From: UBA2357 sp041916775
Lineage (GTDB): Bacteria > Pseudomonadota > Gammaproteobacteria > Burkholderiales > Rhodocyclaceae
Length of the DNA stretch: 64,000 nt
NCBI GenBank assembly: GCA_041916775.1
Contig: JAYRYZ010000001.1
Location: 186,001-250,000 of the forward strand
Direction: 5' to 3'
The notes under the pieces were generated by a model. It did not search any database. It saw only the letters and a list, made by a program, of their open reading frames with translations, and was not told the origin of the DNA. This document shows, in pieces, positions 33,990 to 42,879 of this stretch. Each line of letters opens with the position of its first letter. Positions within the stretch are counted from its first letter, which is position 1. Both the position numbers and the translations under genes were made by a program.

Positions 33990-35872
33990 AGTTCGTGCTC
34001 CCTGCCAACTGGCGCTCACTCGCGGTGTTCGGCTTCGACCTCGGTGCCGTTGTCGTGGCCTGGTATCTCGCATTCCTCATCCGCTTCAATGCCGACCTGC
34101 CTGCCGAATACAACTCGCTCCTGCTGCTCGGGCTGCTGCTGCTGGTGCCGGTGGAGGCCCTGATCTTCCGAGCCTCCGGACTCTACCGGGGGATCTGGAT
34201 CTTCGCGAGCTTGCCCGACTTGCTGCGCATCCTGCGTGCAGCCGCGTTCAGCGCGATCGCGATCGCGGTCGGCACCCTGCTGCTGGCGCCGGAGCCGCAA
34301 CTGCCGCGCATGGTGTGGCTGACCTATCCGCTCATCCTGCTCCTGATCATGGGCGGTGGCCGTGCAACATACCGCGTGTTCAAGGAGCACCGCGAATACG
34401 GCGCCTTGCGTGGTGTCGGAAAGCCGGTGATCGTGATCGGTGCCGGACGTGATGCCGCGAATCTGGTCGAGGAGCTTGCGCGGTCGCCCGAGTGGAACGT
34501 CGTCGGCATGCTCGATGACGACGCCTCCAAGCGCCACCGCGAGATCTTCGGTGTGCGCGTGCTCGGCGGCAAGCAGGAGATCGCGCGTTGGGCGGAGTTC
34601 CTCAAGGTGCGGCATGCGATCATCGCGATGCCGGATGCCTCGCCCGAACATCATCGCGTGGTGGCCAACCTGTGCCTCAAGGCAGGCGTGAAGGCCTTCA
34701 CGCTTCCCGCGATCGGCCAGTTGCTGACCAATCACGACGCGTTGTCGCAACTGCGCAGCCTGCGCGTGGAGGATCTGCTCGGGCGCGACGCGGTTGCGAT
34801 CGACACGCCGCATGTGCGCGAGCTCCTGGTCGGGCGGGTTGCGATGGTCACGGGTGCGGGGGGGTCGATCGGCGCCGAGCTGTGCCGCCAGATCGCCCGT
34901 TTCCGTCCGGCGCAGATCGTCGCCTTCGAACTCAGCGAATTTGCGCTCTACAGTCTGCGCGAGGAGTTCATCGAGTTCATGCCGGAAGTCGAGCTGATCC
35001 CGGTCGCCGGTGATGTCAAGGACAAGCGGCGGGTGGTCGAGATCCTCGAGCGGCATGCGCCGGCGGTGGTCTTCCATGCCGCGGCCTACAAGCATGTGCC
35101 GCTGATGGAGGAGCTCAACGCCTGGCAGGCTGTGCGCAACAACGCCTTCGGTACGCTGGTGGTCGCCCAGGCAGCGATGGAGGCCGGCGTCGGCAAGTTC
35201 GTGCTGGTCTCCACCGACAAGGCGGTGAACCCCACCAACGTGATGGGTGCCACCAAGCGGCTTGCAGAGATCATCTGCCAGCAACTCCAGGCGCTGCACT
35301 CGCGCACCCGCTTCGAGATGGTGCGCTTCGGCAACGTGCTCGGCAGCGCCGGCAGCGTCATCCCCAAGTTCCAGGCGCAGATCGAGCGCGGCGGGCCGAT
35401 CACCGTCACGCATCCGGAGATCACGCGCTACTTCATGGCCACACACGAGGCCGCGCAGTTGTTGCTGCAGGCGGCGGCGATGGGCGAGGGGGGCGAGATC
35501 TTCGTGCTCGACATGGGCGAGCCGGTCAAGGTGGTGGATCTCGCGCGCGACATGATCCGGCTCTCCGGCTATGCCGAGACGGAGATCCCGATCGTCTTCA
35601 CCGGCCTGCGCCCAGGCGAGAAGCTCTACGAGGAAGTGCTTGCCGACGCCGAGGAGACCCGCCCGACCCACCACCCCAAGCTGCGCGTGGCACGCTCCAT
35701 CATGCCGGAGGGCTTCGACATGGAGGAGTTCCTGCTGTGGCTCAACCACGGCGTCACCCGCAGCGACGACGAGGTGCGCCGTGACCTGCGACGCTGGGTG
35801 CCCGAATACGCGCCCTACAACCCGCCCAAGCCGGTGCTGGTGAAATCGTCGTCCAAGTTGCTCGAGGCCTGA
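33986..35872 (+). CDS. WbpM/CapD-like UDP-sugar 4,6-dehydratase, membrane type
   Basis: A 628-residue protein with four N-terminal helices (about 1-120), a CoA-binding-like Rossmann domain (VIVIGAGRDAANLVEEL) and a C-terminal NAD-dependent dehydratase (AMVTGAGGSIGAELCRQI). The catalytic site reads STDKAVNPTNVMGATKRLAE, so the usual tyrosine of Y-x-x-x-K is methionine, the altered S-M-K triad known for WbpM-type enzymes. It forms UDP-4-keto-6-deoxy-N-acetylhexosamine from UDP-GlcNAc. RPGEKLYEEVL near the end is a family mark. Confidence 0.95.
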   Translation: MKFVLPANWRSLAVFGFDLGAVVVAWYLAFLIRFNADLPAEYNSLLLLGLLLLVPVEALIFRASGLYRGIWIFASLPDLLRILRAAAFSAIAIAVGTLLLAPEPQLPRMVWLTYPLILLLIMGGGRATYRVFKEHREYGALRGVGKPVIVIGAGRDAANLVEELARSPEWNVVGMLDDDASKRHREIFGVRVLGGKQEIARWAEFLKVRHAIIAMPDASPEHHRVVANLCLKAGVKAFTLPAIGQLLTNHDALSQLRSLRVEDLLGRDAVAIDTPHVRELLVGRVAMVTGAGGSIGAELCRQIARFRPAQIVAFELSEFALYSLREEFIEFMPEVELIPVAGDVKDKRRVVEILERHAPAVVFHAAAYKHVPLMEELNAWQAVRNNAFGTLVVAQAAMEAGVGKFVLVSTDKAVNPTNVMGATKRLAEIICQQLQALHSRTRFEMVRFGNVLGSAGSVIPKFQAQIERGGPITVTHPEITRYFMATHEAAQLLLQAAAMGEGGEIFVLDMGEPVKVVDLARDMIRLSGYAETEIPIVFTGLRPGEKLYEEVLADAEETRPTHHPKLRVARSIMPEGFDMEEFLLWLNHGVTRSDDEVRRDLRRWVPEYAPYNPPKPVLVKSSSKLLEA

Positions 35873-35876
35873 CGCG

Positions 35877-36716
35877 GTGGCACGCTACGCGATCGGCGAC
35901 GTTCAGGGTTGTCATGACGAACTCTGCGCGTTGCTGGAGAAGGTCAACTTCGACCCCGCCGCGGACCGGCTGTGGTTCGTCGGCGACCTCGTCAATCGCG
36001 GGCCGAAGTCGCTGGAGACGCTGCGGTTGATCCGCTCGCTCGGCCGCGCGGCGATCGCCGTGCTCGGCAACCACGACCTCTACCTCCTCAAGCTCGCCTA
36101 CAGCGACGCCGGCGCGCGCAAGCGCCGCGACACGGTGCAGGCGGTGCTGGATGCGCCCGACCGCGCGGTATTGATCGACTGGTTGCGACAGCGGCCGCTG
36201 ATGCATCTTGAAGGCGATCTCGCGATGGTGCATGCGGGTCTTCTGCCATGCTGGACTGCGACCGAAGCCCGCGCGCTCGCGGCGGAGGTCGAGACCGCCC
36301 TGGCGGGCGAGCACTGCGGTGCCTTCCTGCAGCATTTGTGGGGGAATCTGCCGCATGCCTGGGACGATGCGCTGGAAGGCCACGATCGCCTGCGTGTCAT
36401 CGTGAACGCGATGACACGCATGCGCTTCTGCAGTCTCGCCGGCGCGCTGGAATTCGACGCCAAGGGCGGCCCCGACAAGGCACCGCCGGATCACTTGCCA
36501 TGGTTCGCCCACCCCGGGCGTTGCAGCGGCGATACCACGGTGGTGTGCGGACACTGGTCGGCGCTCGGCTTGCGTATGGAGCCGCGCCTGATCGCGCTGG
36601 ATACCGGGTGCGTTTGGGGCGAGCGACTGACCGCGGTACGGCTCGAGGACAGGCGCGTGTTCCAGGTGCGGGCGGGAAGCTCGGCCGCGCGTGGTGCGCG
36701 CTTCCTGCGGTCTTGA
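35877..36716 (+). CDS. apaH: Symmetrical bis(5'-nucleosyl)-tetraphosphatase
   Basis: Hydrolyses diadenosine tetraphosphate to ADP and can remove Np4 caps from RNA. The 279 residues match ApaH: metal motifs GDVQGCHDEL, FVGDLVNRGPKSLE, VLGNHD, the VHAGLLPCW segment, and CGHWSALG. It starts with GTG, four bases after the wbpM-like gene, and is followed ten bases later by a glycosyltransferase. A house-keeping gene placed within a polysaccharide locus; no functional link is evident. Confidence 0.96.
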   Translation: MARYAIGDVQGCHDELCALLEKVNFDPAADRLWFVGDLVNRGPKSLETLRLIRSLGRAAIAVLGNHDLYLLKLAYSDAGARKRRDTVQAVLDAPDRAVLIDWLRQRPLMHLEGDLAMVHAGLLPCWTATEARALAAEVETALAGEHCGAFLQHLWGNLPHAWDDALEGHDRLRVIVNAMTRMRFCSLAGALEFDAKGGPDKAPPDHLPWFAHPGRCSGDTTVVCGHWSALGLRMEPRLIALDTGCVWGERLTAVRLEDRRVFQVRAGSSAARGARFLRS

Positions 36717-36725
36717 GGCGGGGGC

Positions 36726-37688
36726 ATGCGATTGGATGGGAACATGATCAGCGAAGTCGCGGGCACTGCCGGGCCAAGGGTTGCGATCCTTCTCGGCTGC
36801 TACAACGGGGCGGCACATCTGGACGAGCAGCTTGCATCGCTTGCGGCCCAGACGCACGCCAACTGGGTGCTGCTGGTATCCGATGATGGTTCGCGTGATG
36901 CCTCGGCCGCCATCGTCGAGGCCTTCGCGGCGCGCGTCGGACCGGAGCGGGTCAGGCTGCGACGTGGCCCGGGCAGGGGTTTTCTCCCCAACTTCCTCGC
37001 CATGGCCTGCGATCCGGGCTTCGATGCGGATTATTTCGCGTTCTGCGACCAGGACGACATCTGGGAGCCCGAGAAGCTCGCACGTGCCCTGCAATCAATC
37101 GAGCATGCGGGCGACCGGCCCGCCCTCTACTGCTCGCGCACTCGTCTCACCGACGAGGCGGGTCTCGACATCGGCTTCTCACCGCTCTTCCGCCGTCCGC
37201 CGTGCTTCCGCAACGCGCTGGTGCAGAGCCTCGCGGGTGGCAATACGATGTTGTTCAACCGTGCCGCAAGGCAATTGCTCGAGACGGTTGGTGCCGACGT
37301 GGTCGTACCTTCGCACGACTGGTGGCTGTACCTGCTTGTTACCGGCGCGGACGGGCTCGTTATCTATGACGATTGGGCGTCCGTGCGCTACCGCCAGCAC
37401 GCGGCCAACCTGGTCGGAGGCAACGTCGGACTGAAGGCGCGGCTCAACCGTCTCGGCCGCCTGCTCGAGGGGCGCTTCGGTATATGGAACAGCCAGCACT
37501 GCGCGGCGCTTGCACCGCATCTCGAACTTCTCACGCCCCACAATCGTGAGCTGTTCCTGCTTTTCTGTGCGGCACGAGCCGATGGTGTGGTCGGGCGGCT
37601 CACCCGCATCCTGCGGGCCCGGCTGTTCCGGCAGACGCCGATCGGGAATCTCGGACTCTATGTCGCAGTCCTGCTCAACAAGTTCTGA
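36726..37688 (+). CDS. Family 2 glycosyltransferase
   Basis: A 320-residue GT-A fold enzyme. The N-terminal motifs are VAILLGCYNGAAHLDEQL, VSDDGSRDAS and the DxD-containing FCDQDDIWEPEK, the pattern of rhamnosyl- and other sugar transferases of the WcaA-like group. FRNALVQSLAGGNTMLFN and PSHDWWLYLL form the acceptor side. No membrane helix. It probably adds a sugar to the growing O-chain; donor and linkage cannot be read. An in-frame ATG at 36744 is an alternative start. Confidence 0.9.
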   Translation: MRLDGNMISEVAGTAGPRVAILLGCYNGAAHLDEQLASLAAQTHANWVLLVSDDGSRDASAAIVEAFAARVGPERVRLRRGPGRGFLPNFLAMACDPGFDADYFAFCDQDDIWEPEKLARALQSIEHAGDRPALYCSRTRLTDEAGLDIGFSPLFRRPPCFRNALVQSLAGGNTMLFNRAARQLLETVGADVVVPSHDWWLYLLVTGADGLVIYDDWASVRYRQHAANLVGGNVGLKARLNRLGRLLEGRFGIWNSQHCAALAPHLELLTPHNRELFLLFCAARADGVVGRLTRILRARLFRQTPIGNLGLYVAVLLNKF

Positions 37689-37796
37689 AGCCGCGCCGGG
37701 CGGACGAACGGCTGGCATGGCCGAGACCCGGAGGCGATGGCTTGCCGGCCGACCTGATAGAATGCGCCCTCGCGCAATCTGCCCAACCCATCAGCC

Positions 37797-39521
37797 ATGA
37801 CGAACACCCTCTCCGTCACCACCGGCCAGAAGCCTGCAGCCACCCCGAAACTGGGAGAGTTGCTGGTGCGCGAGCAGAAGCTCTCGCAGCGCGACCTGGA
37901 TCAGGCGCTGGTTGCGCAGGCCGAGATGGGCGGGCTGCTCGGGCGGGTGCTGGTGCGGCTCGGGGTGCTGTCGGAGAGCGACGTGGCGCAGGCCTTGTCC
38001 CGGCAGCTCGGGGTCGCGCTGGTGCTCGCTGCGGATTTCCCTGAGACGGCGGTCGAGGTCCCCGGGCTTCAGCCCAATTACCTGATCGCGCACGCAATGC
38101 TGCCGTTGCGGGTGGTGGATGGGACGCTCGAAGTGGCAATGGCCGTGCCGCAGGATGGTTTCCTGATCAAGGCGCTCGGCCTTGCATCCCGCCTCGTGGT
38201 GCAGCCGCGGCTCGCGATCGAGAGCGAGCTGCAGGCGGCGTTGCAACGCCTCTACGTGGAACCGGGCGCCGAGGCTGACGAAGGCGAGGCGGGCGATGCA
38301 TTCGGACGGGGCGGTGGCGACAGCGAGTTCGTCGAGCACCTGAAGGATCTCGCCACCGAGGCGCCGGTGATCCGCATGGTCAATCAACTGATCTCCAGGG
38401 TGATCGACCTGCGTGCGTCGGACATCCACATCGAGCCCTTCGAGGACGGGCTGCACATCCGTTACCGTGTGGACGGGGTGCTTCAGGACGCCGAGCGTGC
38501 CGAAGCCGGGCTCGCCGCCGCGGTCACCTCGCGGCTGAAGCTGCTCGCCCACCTCAACATCGCCGAGCGGCGCCTGCCGCAGGATGGCCGCATCAAGACC
38601 CGGGTGAAGGGGCACGAGTTGGACCTGCGCGTGTCCACATTGCCCACGGTGCATGGCGAGAGCGTGGTGATGCGCGTGCTCGACCGCGCCAGCATCCGCC
38701 TCAGTCTCGAGGACATGGGCTTCTCCGACGACACGCTGGCGCGCTACCGCGAGCTCATCGACCGCCCGCACGGCATCCTGCTGGTGACGGGCCCGACCGG
38801 CTCGGGCAAGACCACCACCCTGTATGCCTCGCTCGCCAAGCTGGACGCAGTGTCGCTGAAGATCCTCACCGTCGAGGATCCGGTCGAATACCAGCTCGAG
38901 GGCGTGAACCAGGTGCAGGTGCAGCCGCAGATCGGCATGACCTTCGCCCACGCCCTGCGCTCCATCCTGCGTCAGGACCCGGACATCATCATGATCGGCG
39001 AGATGCGCGACACCGAGACCGCGCAGATTGCGGTGCAGTCGGCGCTCACCGGCCACCTGGTGCTGTCCACCCTGCACACCAACACCGCGGCGGCGGCGAT
39101 CGTGCGTCTCGAGGACATGGGCATCGAGCGCTACCTGATCACCTCCACGGTCAACGGCGTGCTGTCGCAGCGCCTCGTCCGGCAGCTTTGCCCGCACTGC
39201 AAGAAGCCGGTGACGCACAGCGACGCGGTGCTGCAGAAGACCGGCCTCGCGCGCTTCACCCAGGGCGTGAAGCCGGCATTCGCCGCGCCGGTCGGCTGCC
39301 CAGCCTGCAAGCACAGCGGGTATCTGGGGCGGACCTCCATCCACGAGCTCTTCACCATGGACGCGGCTGCGCACAAGGCCATCCTCGGTGGTGCCGACGC
39401 GACCACGTTGCACAACGTCGCGCGCGAAGCCGGGATGATCACGCTCTACGAGGACGGCCTGCGCAAGGTGGTGGCCGGGGTCACCTCGCTGGAGGAGGTC
39501 CTGCGCGTGACGCAGGCCTGA
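37797..39521 (+). CDS. gspE: Type II secretion ATPase GspE
   Basis: Cytoplasmic hexameric ATPase driving pseudopilus assembly. The 574 residues contain an N1E/MshEN-like domain (about 15-150), an acidic linker (156-178), Walker A GPTGSGKT (332-339), the Asp box, Walker B DPDIIMIGEMRD and the His box STLHTNTA. A zinc module has two cysteine pairs (C465/C468 and C501/C504). It opens an operon with gspF seven bases downstream. It could also be read as a PilB/PulE relative, but the following pseudopilin genes settle it. Confidence 0.96.
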   Translation: MTNTLSVTTGQKPAATPKLGELLVREQKLSQRDLDQALVAQAEMGGLLGRVLVRLGVLSESDVAQALSRQLGVALVLAADFPETAVEVPGLQPNYLIAHAMLPLRVVDGTLEVAMAVPQDGFLIKALGLASRLVVQPRLAIESELQAALQRLYVEPGAEADEGEAGDAFGRGGGDSEFVEHLKDLATEAPVIRMVNQLISRVIDLRASDIHIEPFEDGLHIRYRVDGVLQDAERAEAGLAAAVTSRLKLLAHLNIAERRLPQDGRIKTRVKGHELDLRVSTLPTVHGESVVMRVLDRASIRLSLEDMGFSDDTLARYRELIDRPHGILLVTGPTGSGKTTTLYASLAKLDAVSLKILTVEDPVEYQLEGVNQVQVQPQIGMTFAHALRSILRQDPDIIMIGEMRDTETAQIAVQSALTGHLVLSTLHTNTAAAAIVRLEDMGIERYLITSTVNGVLSQRLVRQLCPHCKKPVTHSDAVLQKTGLARFTQGVKPAFAAPVGCPACKHSGYLGRTSIHELFTMDAAAHKAILGGADATTLHNVAREAGMITLYEDGLRKVVAGVTSLEEVLRVTQA

Positions 39522-39528
39522 GCGATAC

Positions 39529-40797
39529 ATGGCGGAATTCTCCTACAAGGCGGCAGCGGGCGACGGGCGCGTGGTGAATGGCGTACTCGATGCGTCCGGA
39601 CGCGATGCGGCGCTCGCGCAATTGCGTGCCCAAGGGCTGACGCCAATCCGGGTCGCGGAGTCGTCGGGGGCAGCGCGCTCCGCAGCGCCGACCGCAATGC
39701 AGCCCGGGGAAGCAGCGGCTGCGAAGCCGGCTTCGCGTTGGCGCCTCAGCTTGGGCGACGCGCGCCCCGCGTTCGCCGACGTCCACGGCATGACCGGGGA
39801 ACTTGCTATCATGCTGCGCGCCGGCCTGCCGCTGGACCGCGCGCTGCGGGTGCTCATCGGCATGACGGCCAAGCCGGCGATGGTCTCCATCCTGGAAGAC
39901 CTGCTGCGCGCGGTGAAGGGTGGCAAGGGCCTCAGCCAGGCCTTGGAGCCGCATGCCGCGTTGTTCGGCGATTTCTATATCAACATGGTGCGCTCGGGTG
40001 AGGCCGGCGGGCAACTCTCGGAGGTGCTCGGACAGCTTGCCGAGCATCTCGAGCGGGTGCGGGCGCTGCGCGAGAGCGTGGTGTCGGCGCTGATCTACCC
40101 GGCCATTCTCGTCGTGGTCGCGGCGATCTCGGTGTTTCTGATGCTGGGCTTCGTGGTGCCGCAGTTCGAGACGCTGTTCGACGATCTCGGCGAGGCGCTG
40201 CCGCTGCCGACCCGCATGATCGTCGCCGCCGGGCACTTCGTCACCGATTACGGCTGGGCGCTGGTGCTGGGCGGCTTCCTGGCGGGGCTGTTGCTGCGCG
40301 GCTGGCTGCGCACGCCGGCCGGTGTGGCGTGGCGGGACCGCCGCGTGCTGTCCTTCCCGGTGCTCGGCGAGGTGATGCGCAAGTACGAGATCACCCGCTT
40401 TGCGCGCAGCATGGGCACGCTGCTGCGCAATGGTGTGCCGATCGTGACCGCGATCCGCATCGCCTCCGAGACCATGGGCAACCAGCTGATCCGGGCCTCG
40501 ATGGTCGAGGTCGCGCCGGCGATCAAGCGTGGCGGCAGGCTTGCGGATGCGATGAGCGACGCCGGCCTGTTCACCCCGCTCGCGCTCAACATGGTGCGGC
40601 TCGGCGAGGAGACCGGGCGCTTGGACGAGATGCTTCTGGAGGTCGCCCGGGTGCACGATGGCGAGGTGCAGTCGGGAGTCAAGCGGGCCTTGCAGATGGT
40701 CGAGCCGGTGCTGATCCTGCTGATGGGCGGCATCATCGCGGTCATCATCGTGTCCATCCTGATGGGTATCCTCTCTGTGAACGATCTTGCGGGGTGA
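39529..40797 (+). CDS. gspF: Type II secretion inner-membrane platform protein GspF
   Basis: A 422-residue polytopic protein with two repeats of the T2SSF domain, each a cytoplasmic helix bundle followed by membrane helices. It begins with the classic MAEFSYKAA and the ARxxLRxQGLTPI element, then MTGELAIMLRAGLPLDRAL in the first repeat and FARSMGTLLRNGVPIVTAI in the second, ending in a hydrophobic helix (LILLMGGIIAVIIVSILMG). It organises the pseudopilus base with GspE and GspL. A short alanine-rich insert lies at about 45-70. Confidence 0.96.
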   Translation: MAEFSYKAAAGDGRVVNGVLDASGRDAALAQLRAQGLTPIRVAESSGAARSAAPTAMQPGEAAAAKPASRWRLSLGDARPAFADVHGMTGELAIMLRAGLPLDRALRVLIGMTAKPAMVSILEDLLRAVKGGKGLSQALEPHAALFGDFYINMVRSGEAGGQLSEVLGQLAEHLERVRALRESVVSALIYPAILVVVAAISVFLMLGFVVPQFETLFDDLGEALPLPTRMIVAAGHFVTDYGWALVLGGFLAGLLLRGWLRTPAGVAWRDRRVLSFPVLGEVMRKYEITRFARSMGTLLRNGVPIVTAIRIASETMGNQLIRASMVEVAPAIKRGGRLADAMSDAGLFTPLALNMVRLGEETGRLDEMLLEVARVHDGEVQSGVKRALQMVEPVLILLMGGIIAVIIVSILMGILSVNDLAG

Positions 40798-40905
40798 TCC
40801 GCGCCGTGGAGACACCTTCTGATACAGCCCGGGCGCAGGGCTTCCGGTATTTTGCGCATCCTTGTCGTGTTTCTTCTTGCAGTCAGTGAACAGGTAACGG
40901 TCATC

Positions 40906-41337
40906 ATGAACAATGCATTCCCCAGGCGTCGCGCGTCGCGCGGCTTCACGCTGATCGAGCTGCTGGTCGTGCTCGCGATCCTCGGCCTCCTTGCCGGCCT
41001 CGTCGGGCCGCGCGTGCTGGGCCAACTCGGTGGCGCGAAGAGCAAGACGACCGCCGTGCAGATCAAGGATCTCGAGAGTGCGGCCGAGATGTTCAAACTC
41101 GACGTCGGTCGCTTCCCTTCCGACCACGAAGGCCTGCAGGCGCTCGTGAGCCAGCCGTCCGGCGTGTCGGGCTGGAATGGCCCCTACCTGCGCAAGGGCC
41201 TGCCGGCCGACCCTTGGGGCAACGCGTATCGCTACCGCAGCCCGGGCCAGAATGGCGAGATCGACATCTTCTCGCTCGGCTCTGACAACGCCCCGGGCGG
41301 TGAGGGTGAAGCGGCGGACGTCGGCAACTGGCAATGA
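40906..41337 (+). CDS. gspG: Major pseudopilin GspG
   Basis: Main building block of the periplasmic pseudopilus. The 143 residues have a short basic leader (MNNAFPRRRASRG) cut before FTLIELLVVLAILGLLAG, with the conserved glutamate at position +5 of the mature protein. The C-terminal half carries the GspG calcium and fold motifs (RFPSDHEGLQALV, GWNGPYLRKGLPADPWGN, YRYRSPG). A start at 40906 is required for a normal leader. It lies 108 bases after gspF, the largest gap in the operon up to gspK, which would allow an internal promoter. Confidence 0.97.
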   Translation: MNNAFPRRRASRGFTLIELLVVLAILGLLAGLVGPRVLGQLGGAKSKTTAVQIKDLESAAEMFKLDVGRFPSDHEGLQALVSQPSGVSGWNGPYLRKGLPADPWGNAYRYRSPGQNGEIDIFSLGSDNAPGGEGEAADVGNWQ

Positions 41338-41795
41338 GCCTTGCACGCGCGAAGCCGGTTTCGCGCGGTTTCACGCTGATCGAGGTCGTCGTCGCGCTCG
41401 CGATCGCGGCCATTGCGGTCGCGGTGGTGCCGATCGCGGCGGAGCGCATGCTCGACGGCGCGAACTATCGCGGCACGGTCCGCGATCTGATGTCTGCGAT
41501 CCGCTCGGCACGTCTCGCGGCGATGAAGTCGGGTGAGCCTGCCGGCTTCTTTTTCAACACGCAGACGCAGGAGTTCGGCGTCGAAGGCGACGCCAGCGGG
41601 CGCCTGCCGTCAGCCCTGTCGGCCGAGCTGCGTGTGGCCTCGGCGCTGATCACGCCCGAGGGTGTGGCCTATATCCGCTTCTATCCCGATGGCAGCTCGA
41701 CCGGTGGTAGCGTGATCCTGCGACGCGCAGACGGTTCGGGCGTTCAGTTGCGGGTGGGTTGGCTGCTCGGCCGGCTCAGCCAGCATCCGGTGTGA
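41334..41795 (+). CDS. gspH: Minor pseudopilin GspH
   Basis: A 153-residue minor pseudopilin with leader MSLARAKPVSRG and mature FTLIEVVVALAIAAIAVAV, keeping Glu+5. The C-terminal beta-rich domain includes LMSAIRSARLAAMKSGEPAGFFF and YIRFYPDGSSTGGSV, typical of GspH/FimT. It overlaps the gspG stop by four bases and is followed by gspI five bases later. It caps or regulates the pseudopilus together with I, J and K. Confidence 0.92.
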   Translation: MSLARAKPVSRGFTLIEVVVALAIAAIAVAVVPIAAERMLDGANYRGTVRDLMSAIRSARLAAMKSGEPAGFFFNTQTQEFGVEGDASGRLPSALSAELRVASALITPEGVAYIRFYPDGSSTGGSVILRRADGSGVQLRVGWLLGRLSQHPV

Positions 41796-41800
41796 GCGCG

Positions 41801-42226
41801 ATGCATACGGTGCGAAAGCCTCGGGCCGCAGCCGTGCGGGTGTGCGCGTTGCGCGCCATGCGTGGCTTCTCGCTGCTGGAGGTTCTCGTCGCATTCTCGA
41901 TCATGGCGATGGCGCTCGGTGCGCTGTATCACAGCGTCGGGTCCAGCGTGAACGCGACGCTCAGGGGTGAGTACCAGTCGCGCGCCGCCGTGGCGGCCAA
42001 CGCGCTGCTGTCGCTCTACGCGACTGCGCCACCGGAGGGGGTCGCCGCCAGCGGCCTGACGCCGGACGGCATGGCATGGACCGCACGTTCCGTCCCGCTG
42101 GAGGAGGGCGATGCAAGCCCCGCGCCACGTCGCCTGCATCGGCTGGAGATCAGCTTGGCGTGGCAGGAGTCGGGGCGCGAGCGGGTGTTCGCCGTCGCCA
42201 CGCTGGTGCCTGAGGTGGCGCCGTGA
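41801..42226 (+). CDS. gspI: Minor pseudopilin GspI
   Basis: A 141-residue minor pseudopilin with a long basic leader of about 21 residues ending MRG and mature FSLLEVLVAFSIMAMALGAL, keeping Glu+5. The rest is short and beta-rich (RLEISLAWQESGRERVFAVATLV), as in GspI. The ATG at 41801 lies five bases after gspH, and the stop overlaps the GTG start of gspJ by four bases. Small size and position between H and J support the call. Confidence 0.9.
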   Translation: MHTVRKPRAAAVRVCALRAMRGFSLLEVLVAFSIMAMALGALYHSVGSSVNATLRGEYQSRAAVAANALLSLYATAPPEGVAASGLTPDGMAWTARSVPLEEGDASPAPRRLHRLEISLAWQESGRERVFAVATLVPEVAP

Positions 42227-42879
42227 GTTGGCGAGGCGTGCGCTCGGTGCAAGCGTCGCGTACGCGTTTGTGCGGATGCAGGTCCTGCGGTTTCACGCTC
42301 GTCGAGGTGGTGATTGCGCTCTCGCTGGTGTCGCTGGTGATGCTGGGCTTGATCGGCGCGATGCGTACCTTCGGGGATTCCGCCACGCGCCTTGAGGCGC
42401 GCTCGCTGACGATGGACGAGCTGCGCATCGTGCCGCCATTTCTGGACAGCATCCTTGCGCGTGCAAGCTTGCGCGGCATGACCTCCGCGGCAGCGACGGA
42501 GCCGGTCGGGATGTTCAGGGGTGCAGCCACCTCGGCAGAGTGGCTGGGTGTGATGCCGGGACGGCATGGCGTGGGCGGCATGTCGCACATGCGGCTCGCG
42601 CTGGAGACGCTCTACGGCGAGTCCGCGCTCACGCTGCGGGTGCGGCCATTCGTCGGTGACGACGAGATCCCGGCCTGGTCTGCCGCCGAGCCCGAGGTGG
42701 TGATCAATCGTGTGGAGACCTTGCGCCTGCGCTACCTGCCCGCCGAAGGTGGCGAGTGGCTCGAAACCTGGGAGGATCCGGCGAGCCTGCCCGGCTGGGT
42801 GAGCCTGGAGGTCGTTACGCGCACTGGTCCGTGGCCCATGATGGTCTTCCGTGTGCTCACAACCGGAGTGCAGTCGTGA
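42223..42879 (+). CDS. gspJ: Minor pseudopilin GspJ
   Basis: A 218-residue minor pseudopilin starting at GTG in the stop of gspI. Its leader is unusual in holding two cysteines just before the cleavage site (RTRLCGCRSCG), then FTLVEVVIALSLVSLVMLGL with Glu+5. The C-terminal domain has INRVETLRLRYLPAEGG and a WVSLEVVTRTGPWP strand pattern matching GspJ. With I and K it forms the pseudopilus tip. The stop overlaps gspK by four bases. Confidence 0.9.
   Translation: MSWRGVRSVQASRTRLCGCRSCGFTLVEVVIALSLVSLVMLGLIGAMRTFGDSATRLEARSLTMDELRIVPPFLDSILARASLRGMTSAAATEPVGMFRGAATSAEWLGVMPGRHGVGGMSHMRLALETLYGESALTLRVRPFVGDDEIPAWSAAEPEVVINRVETLRLRYLPAEGGEWLETWEDPASLPGWVSLEVVTRTGPWPMMVFRVLTTGVQS

Noticed and set aside
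37791..41346. Long minus-strand frames opposite gspE and gspF
   Set aside because: Antisense shadows of strongly conserved secretion genes; rich in H, R, Q and D and without motifs.
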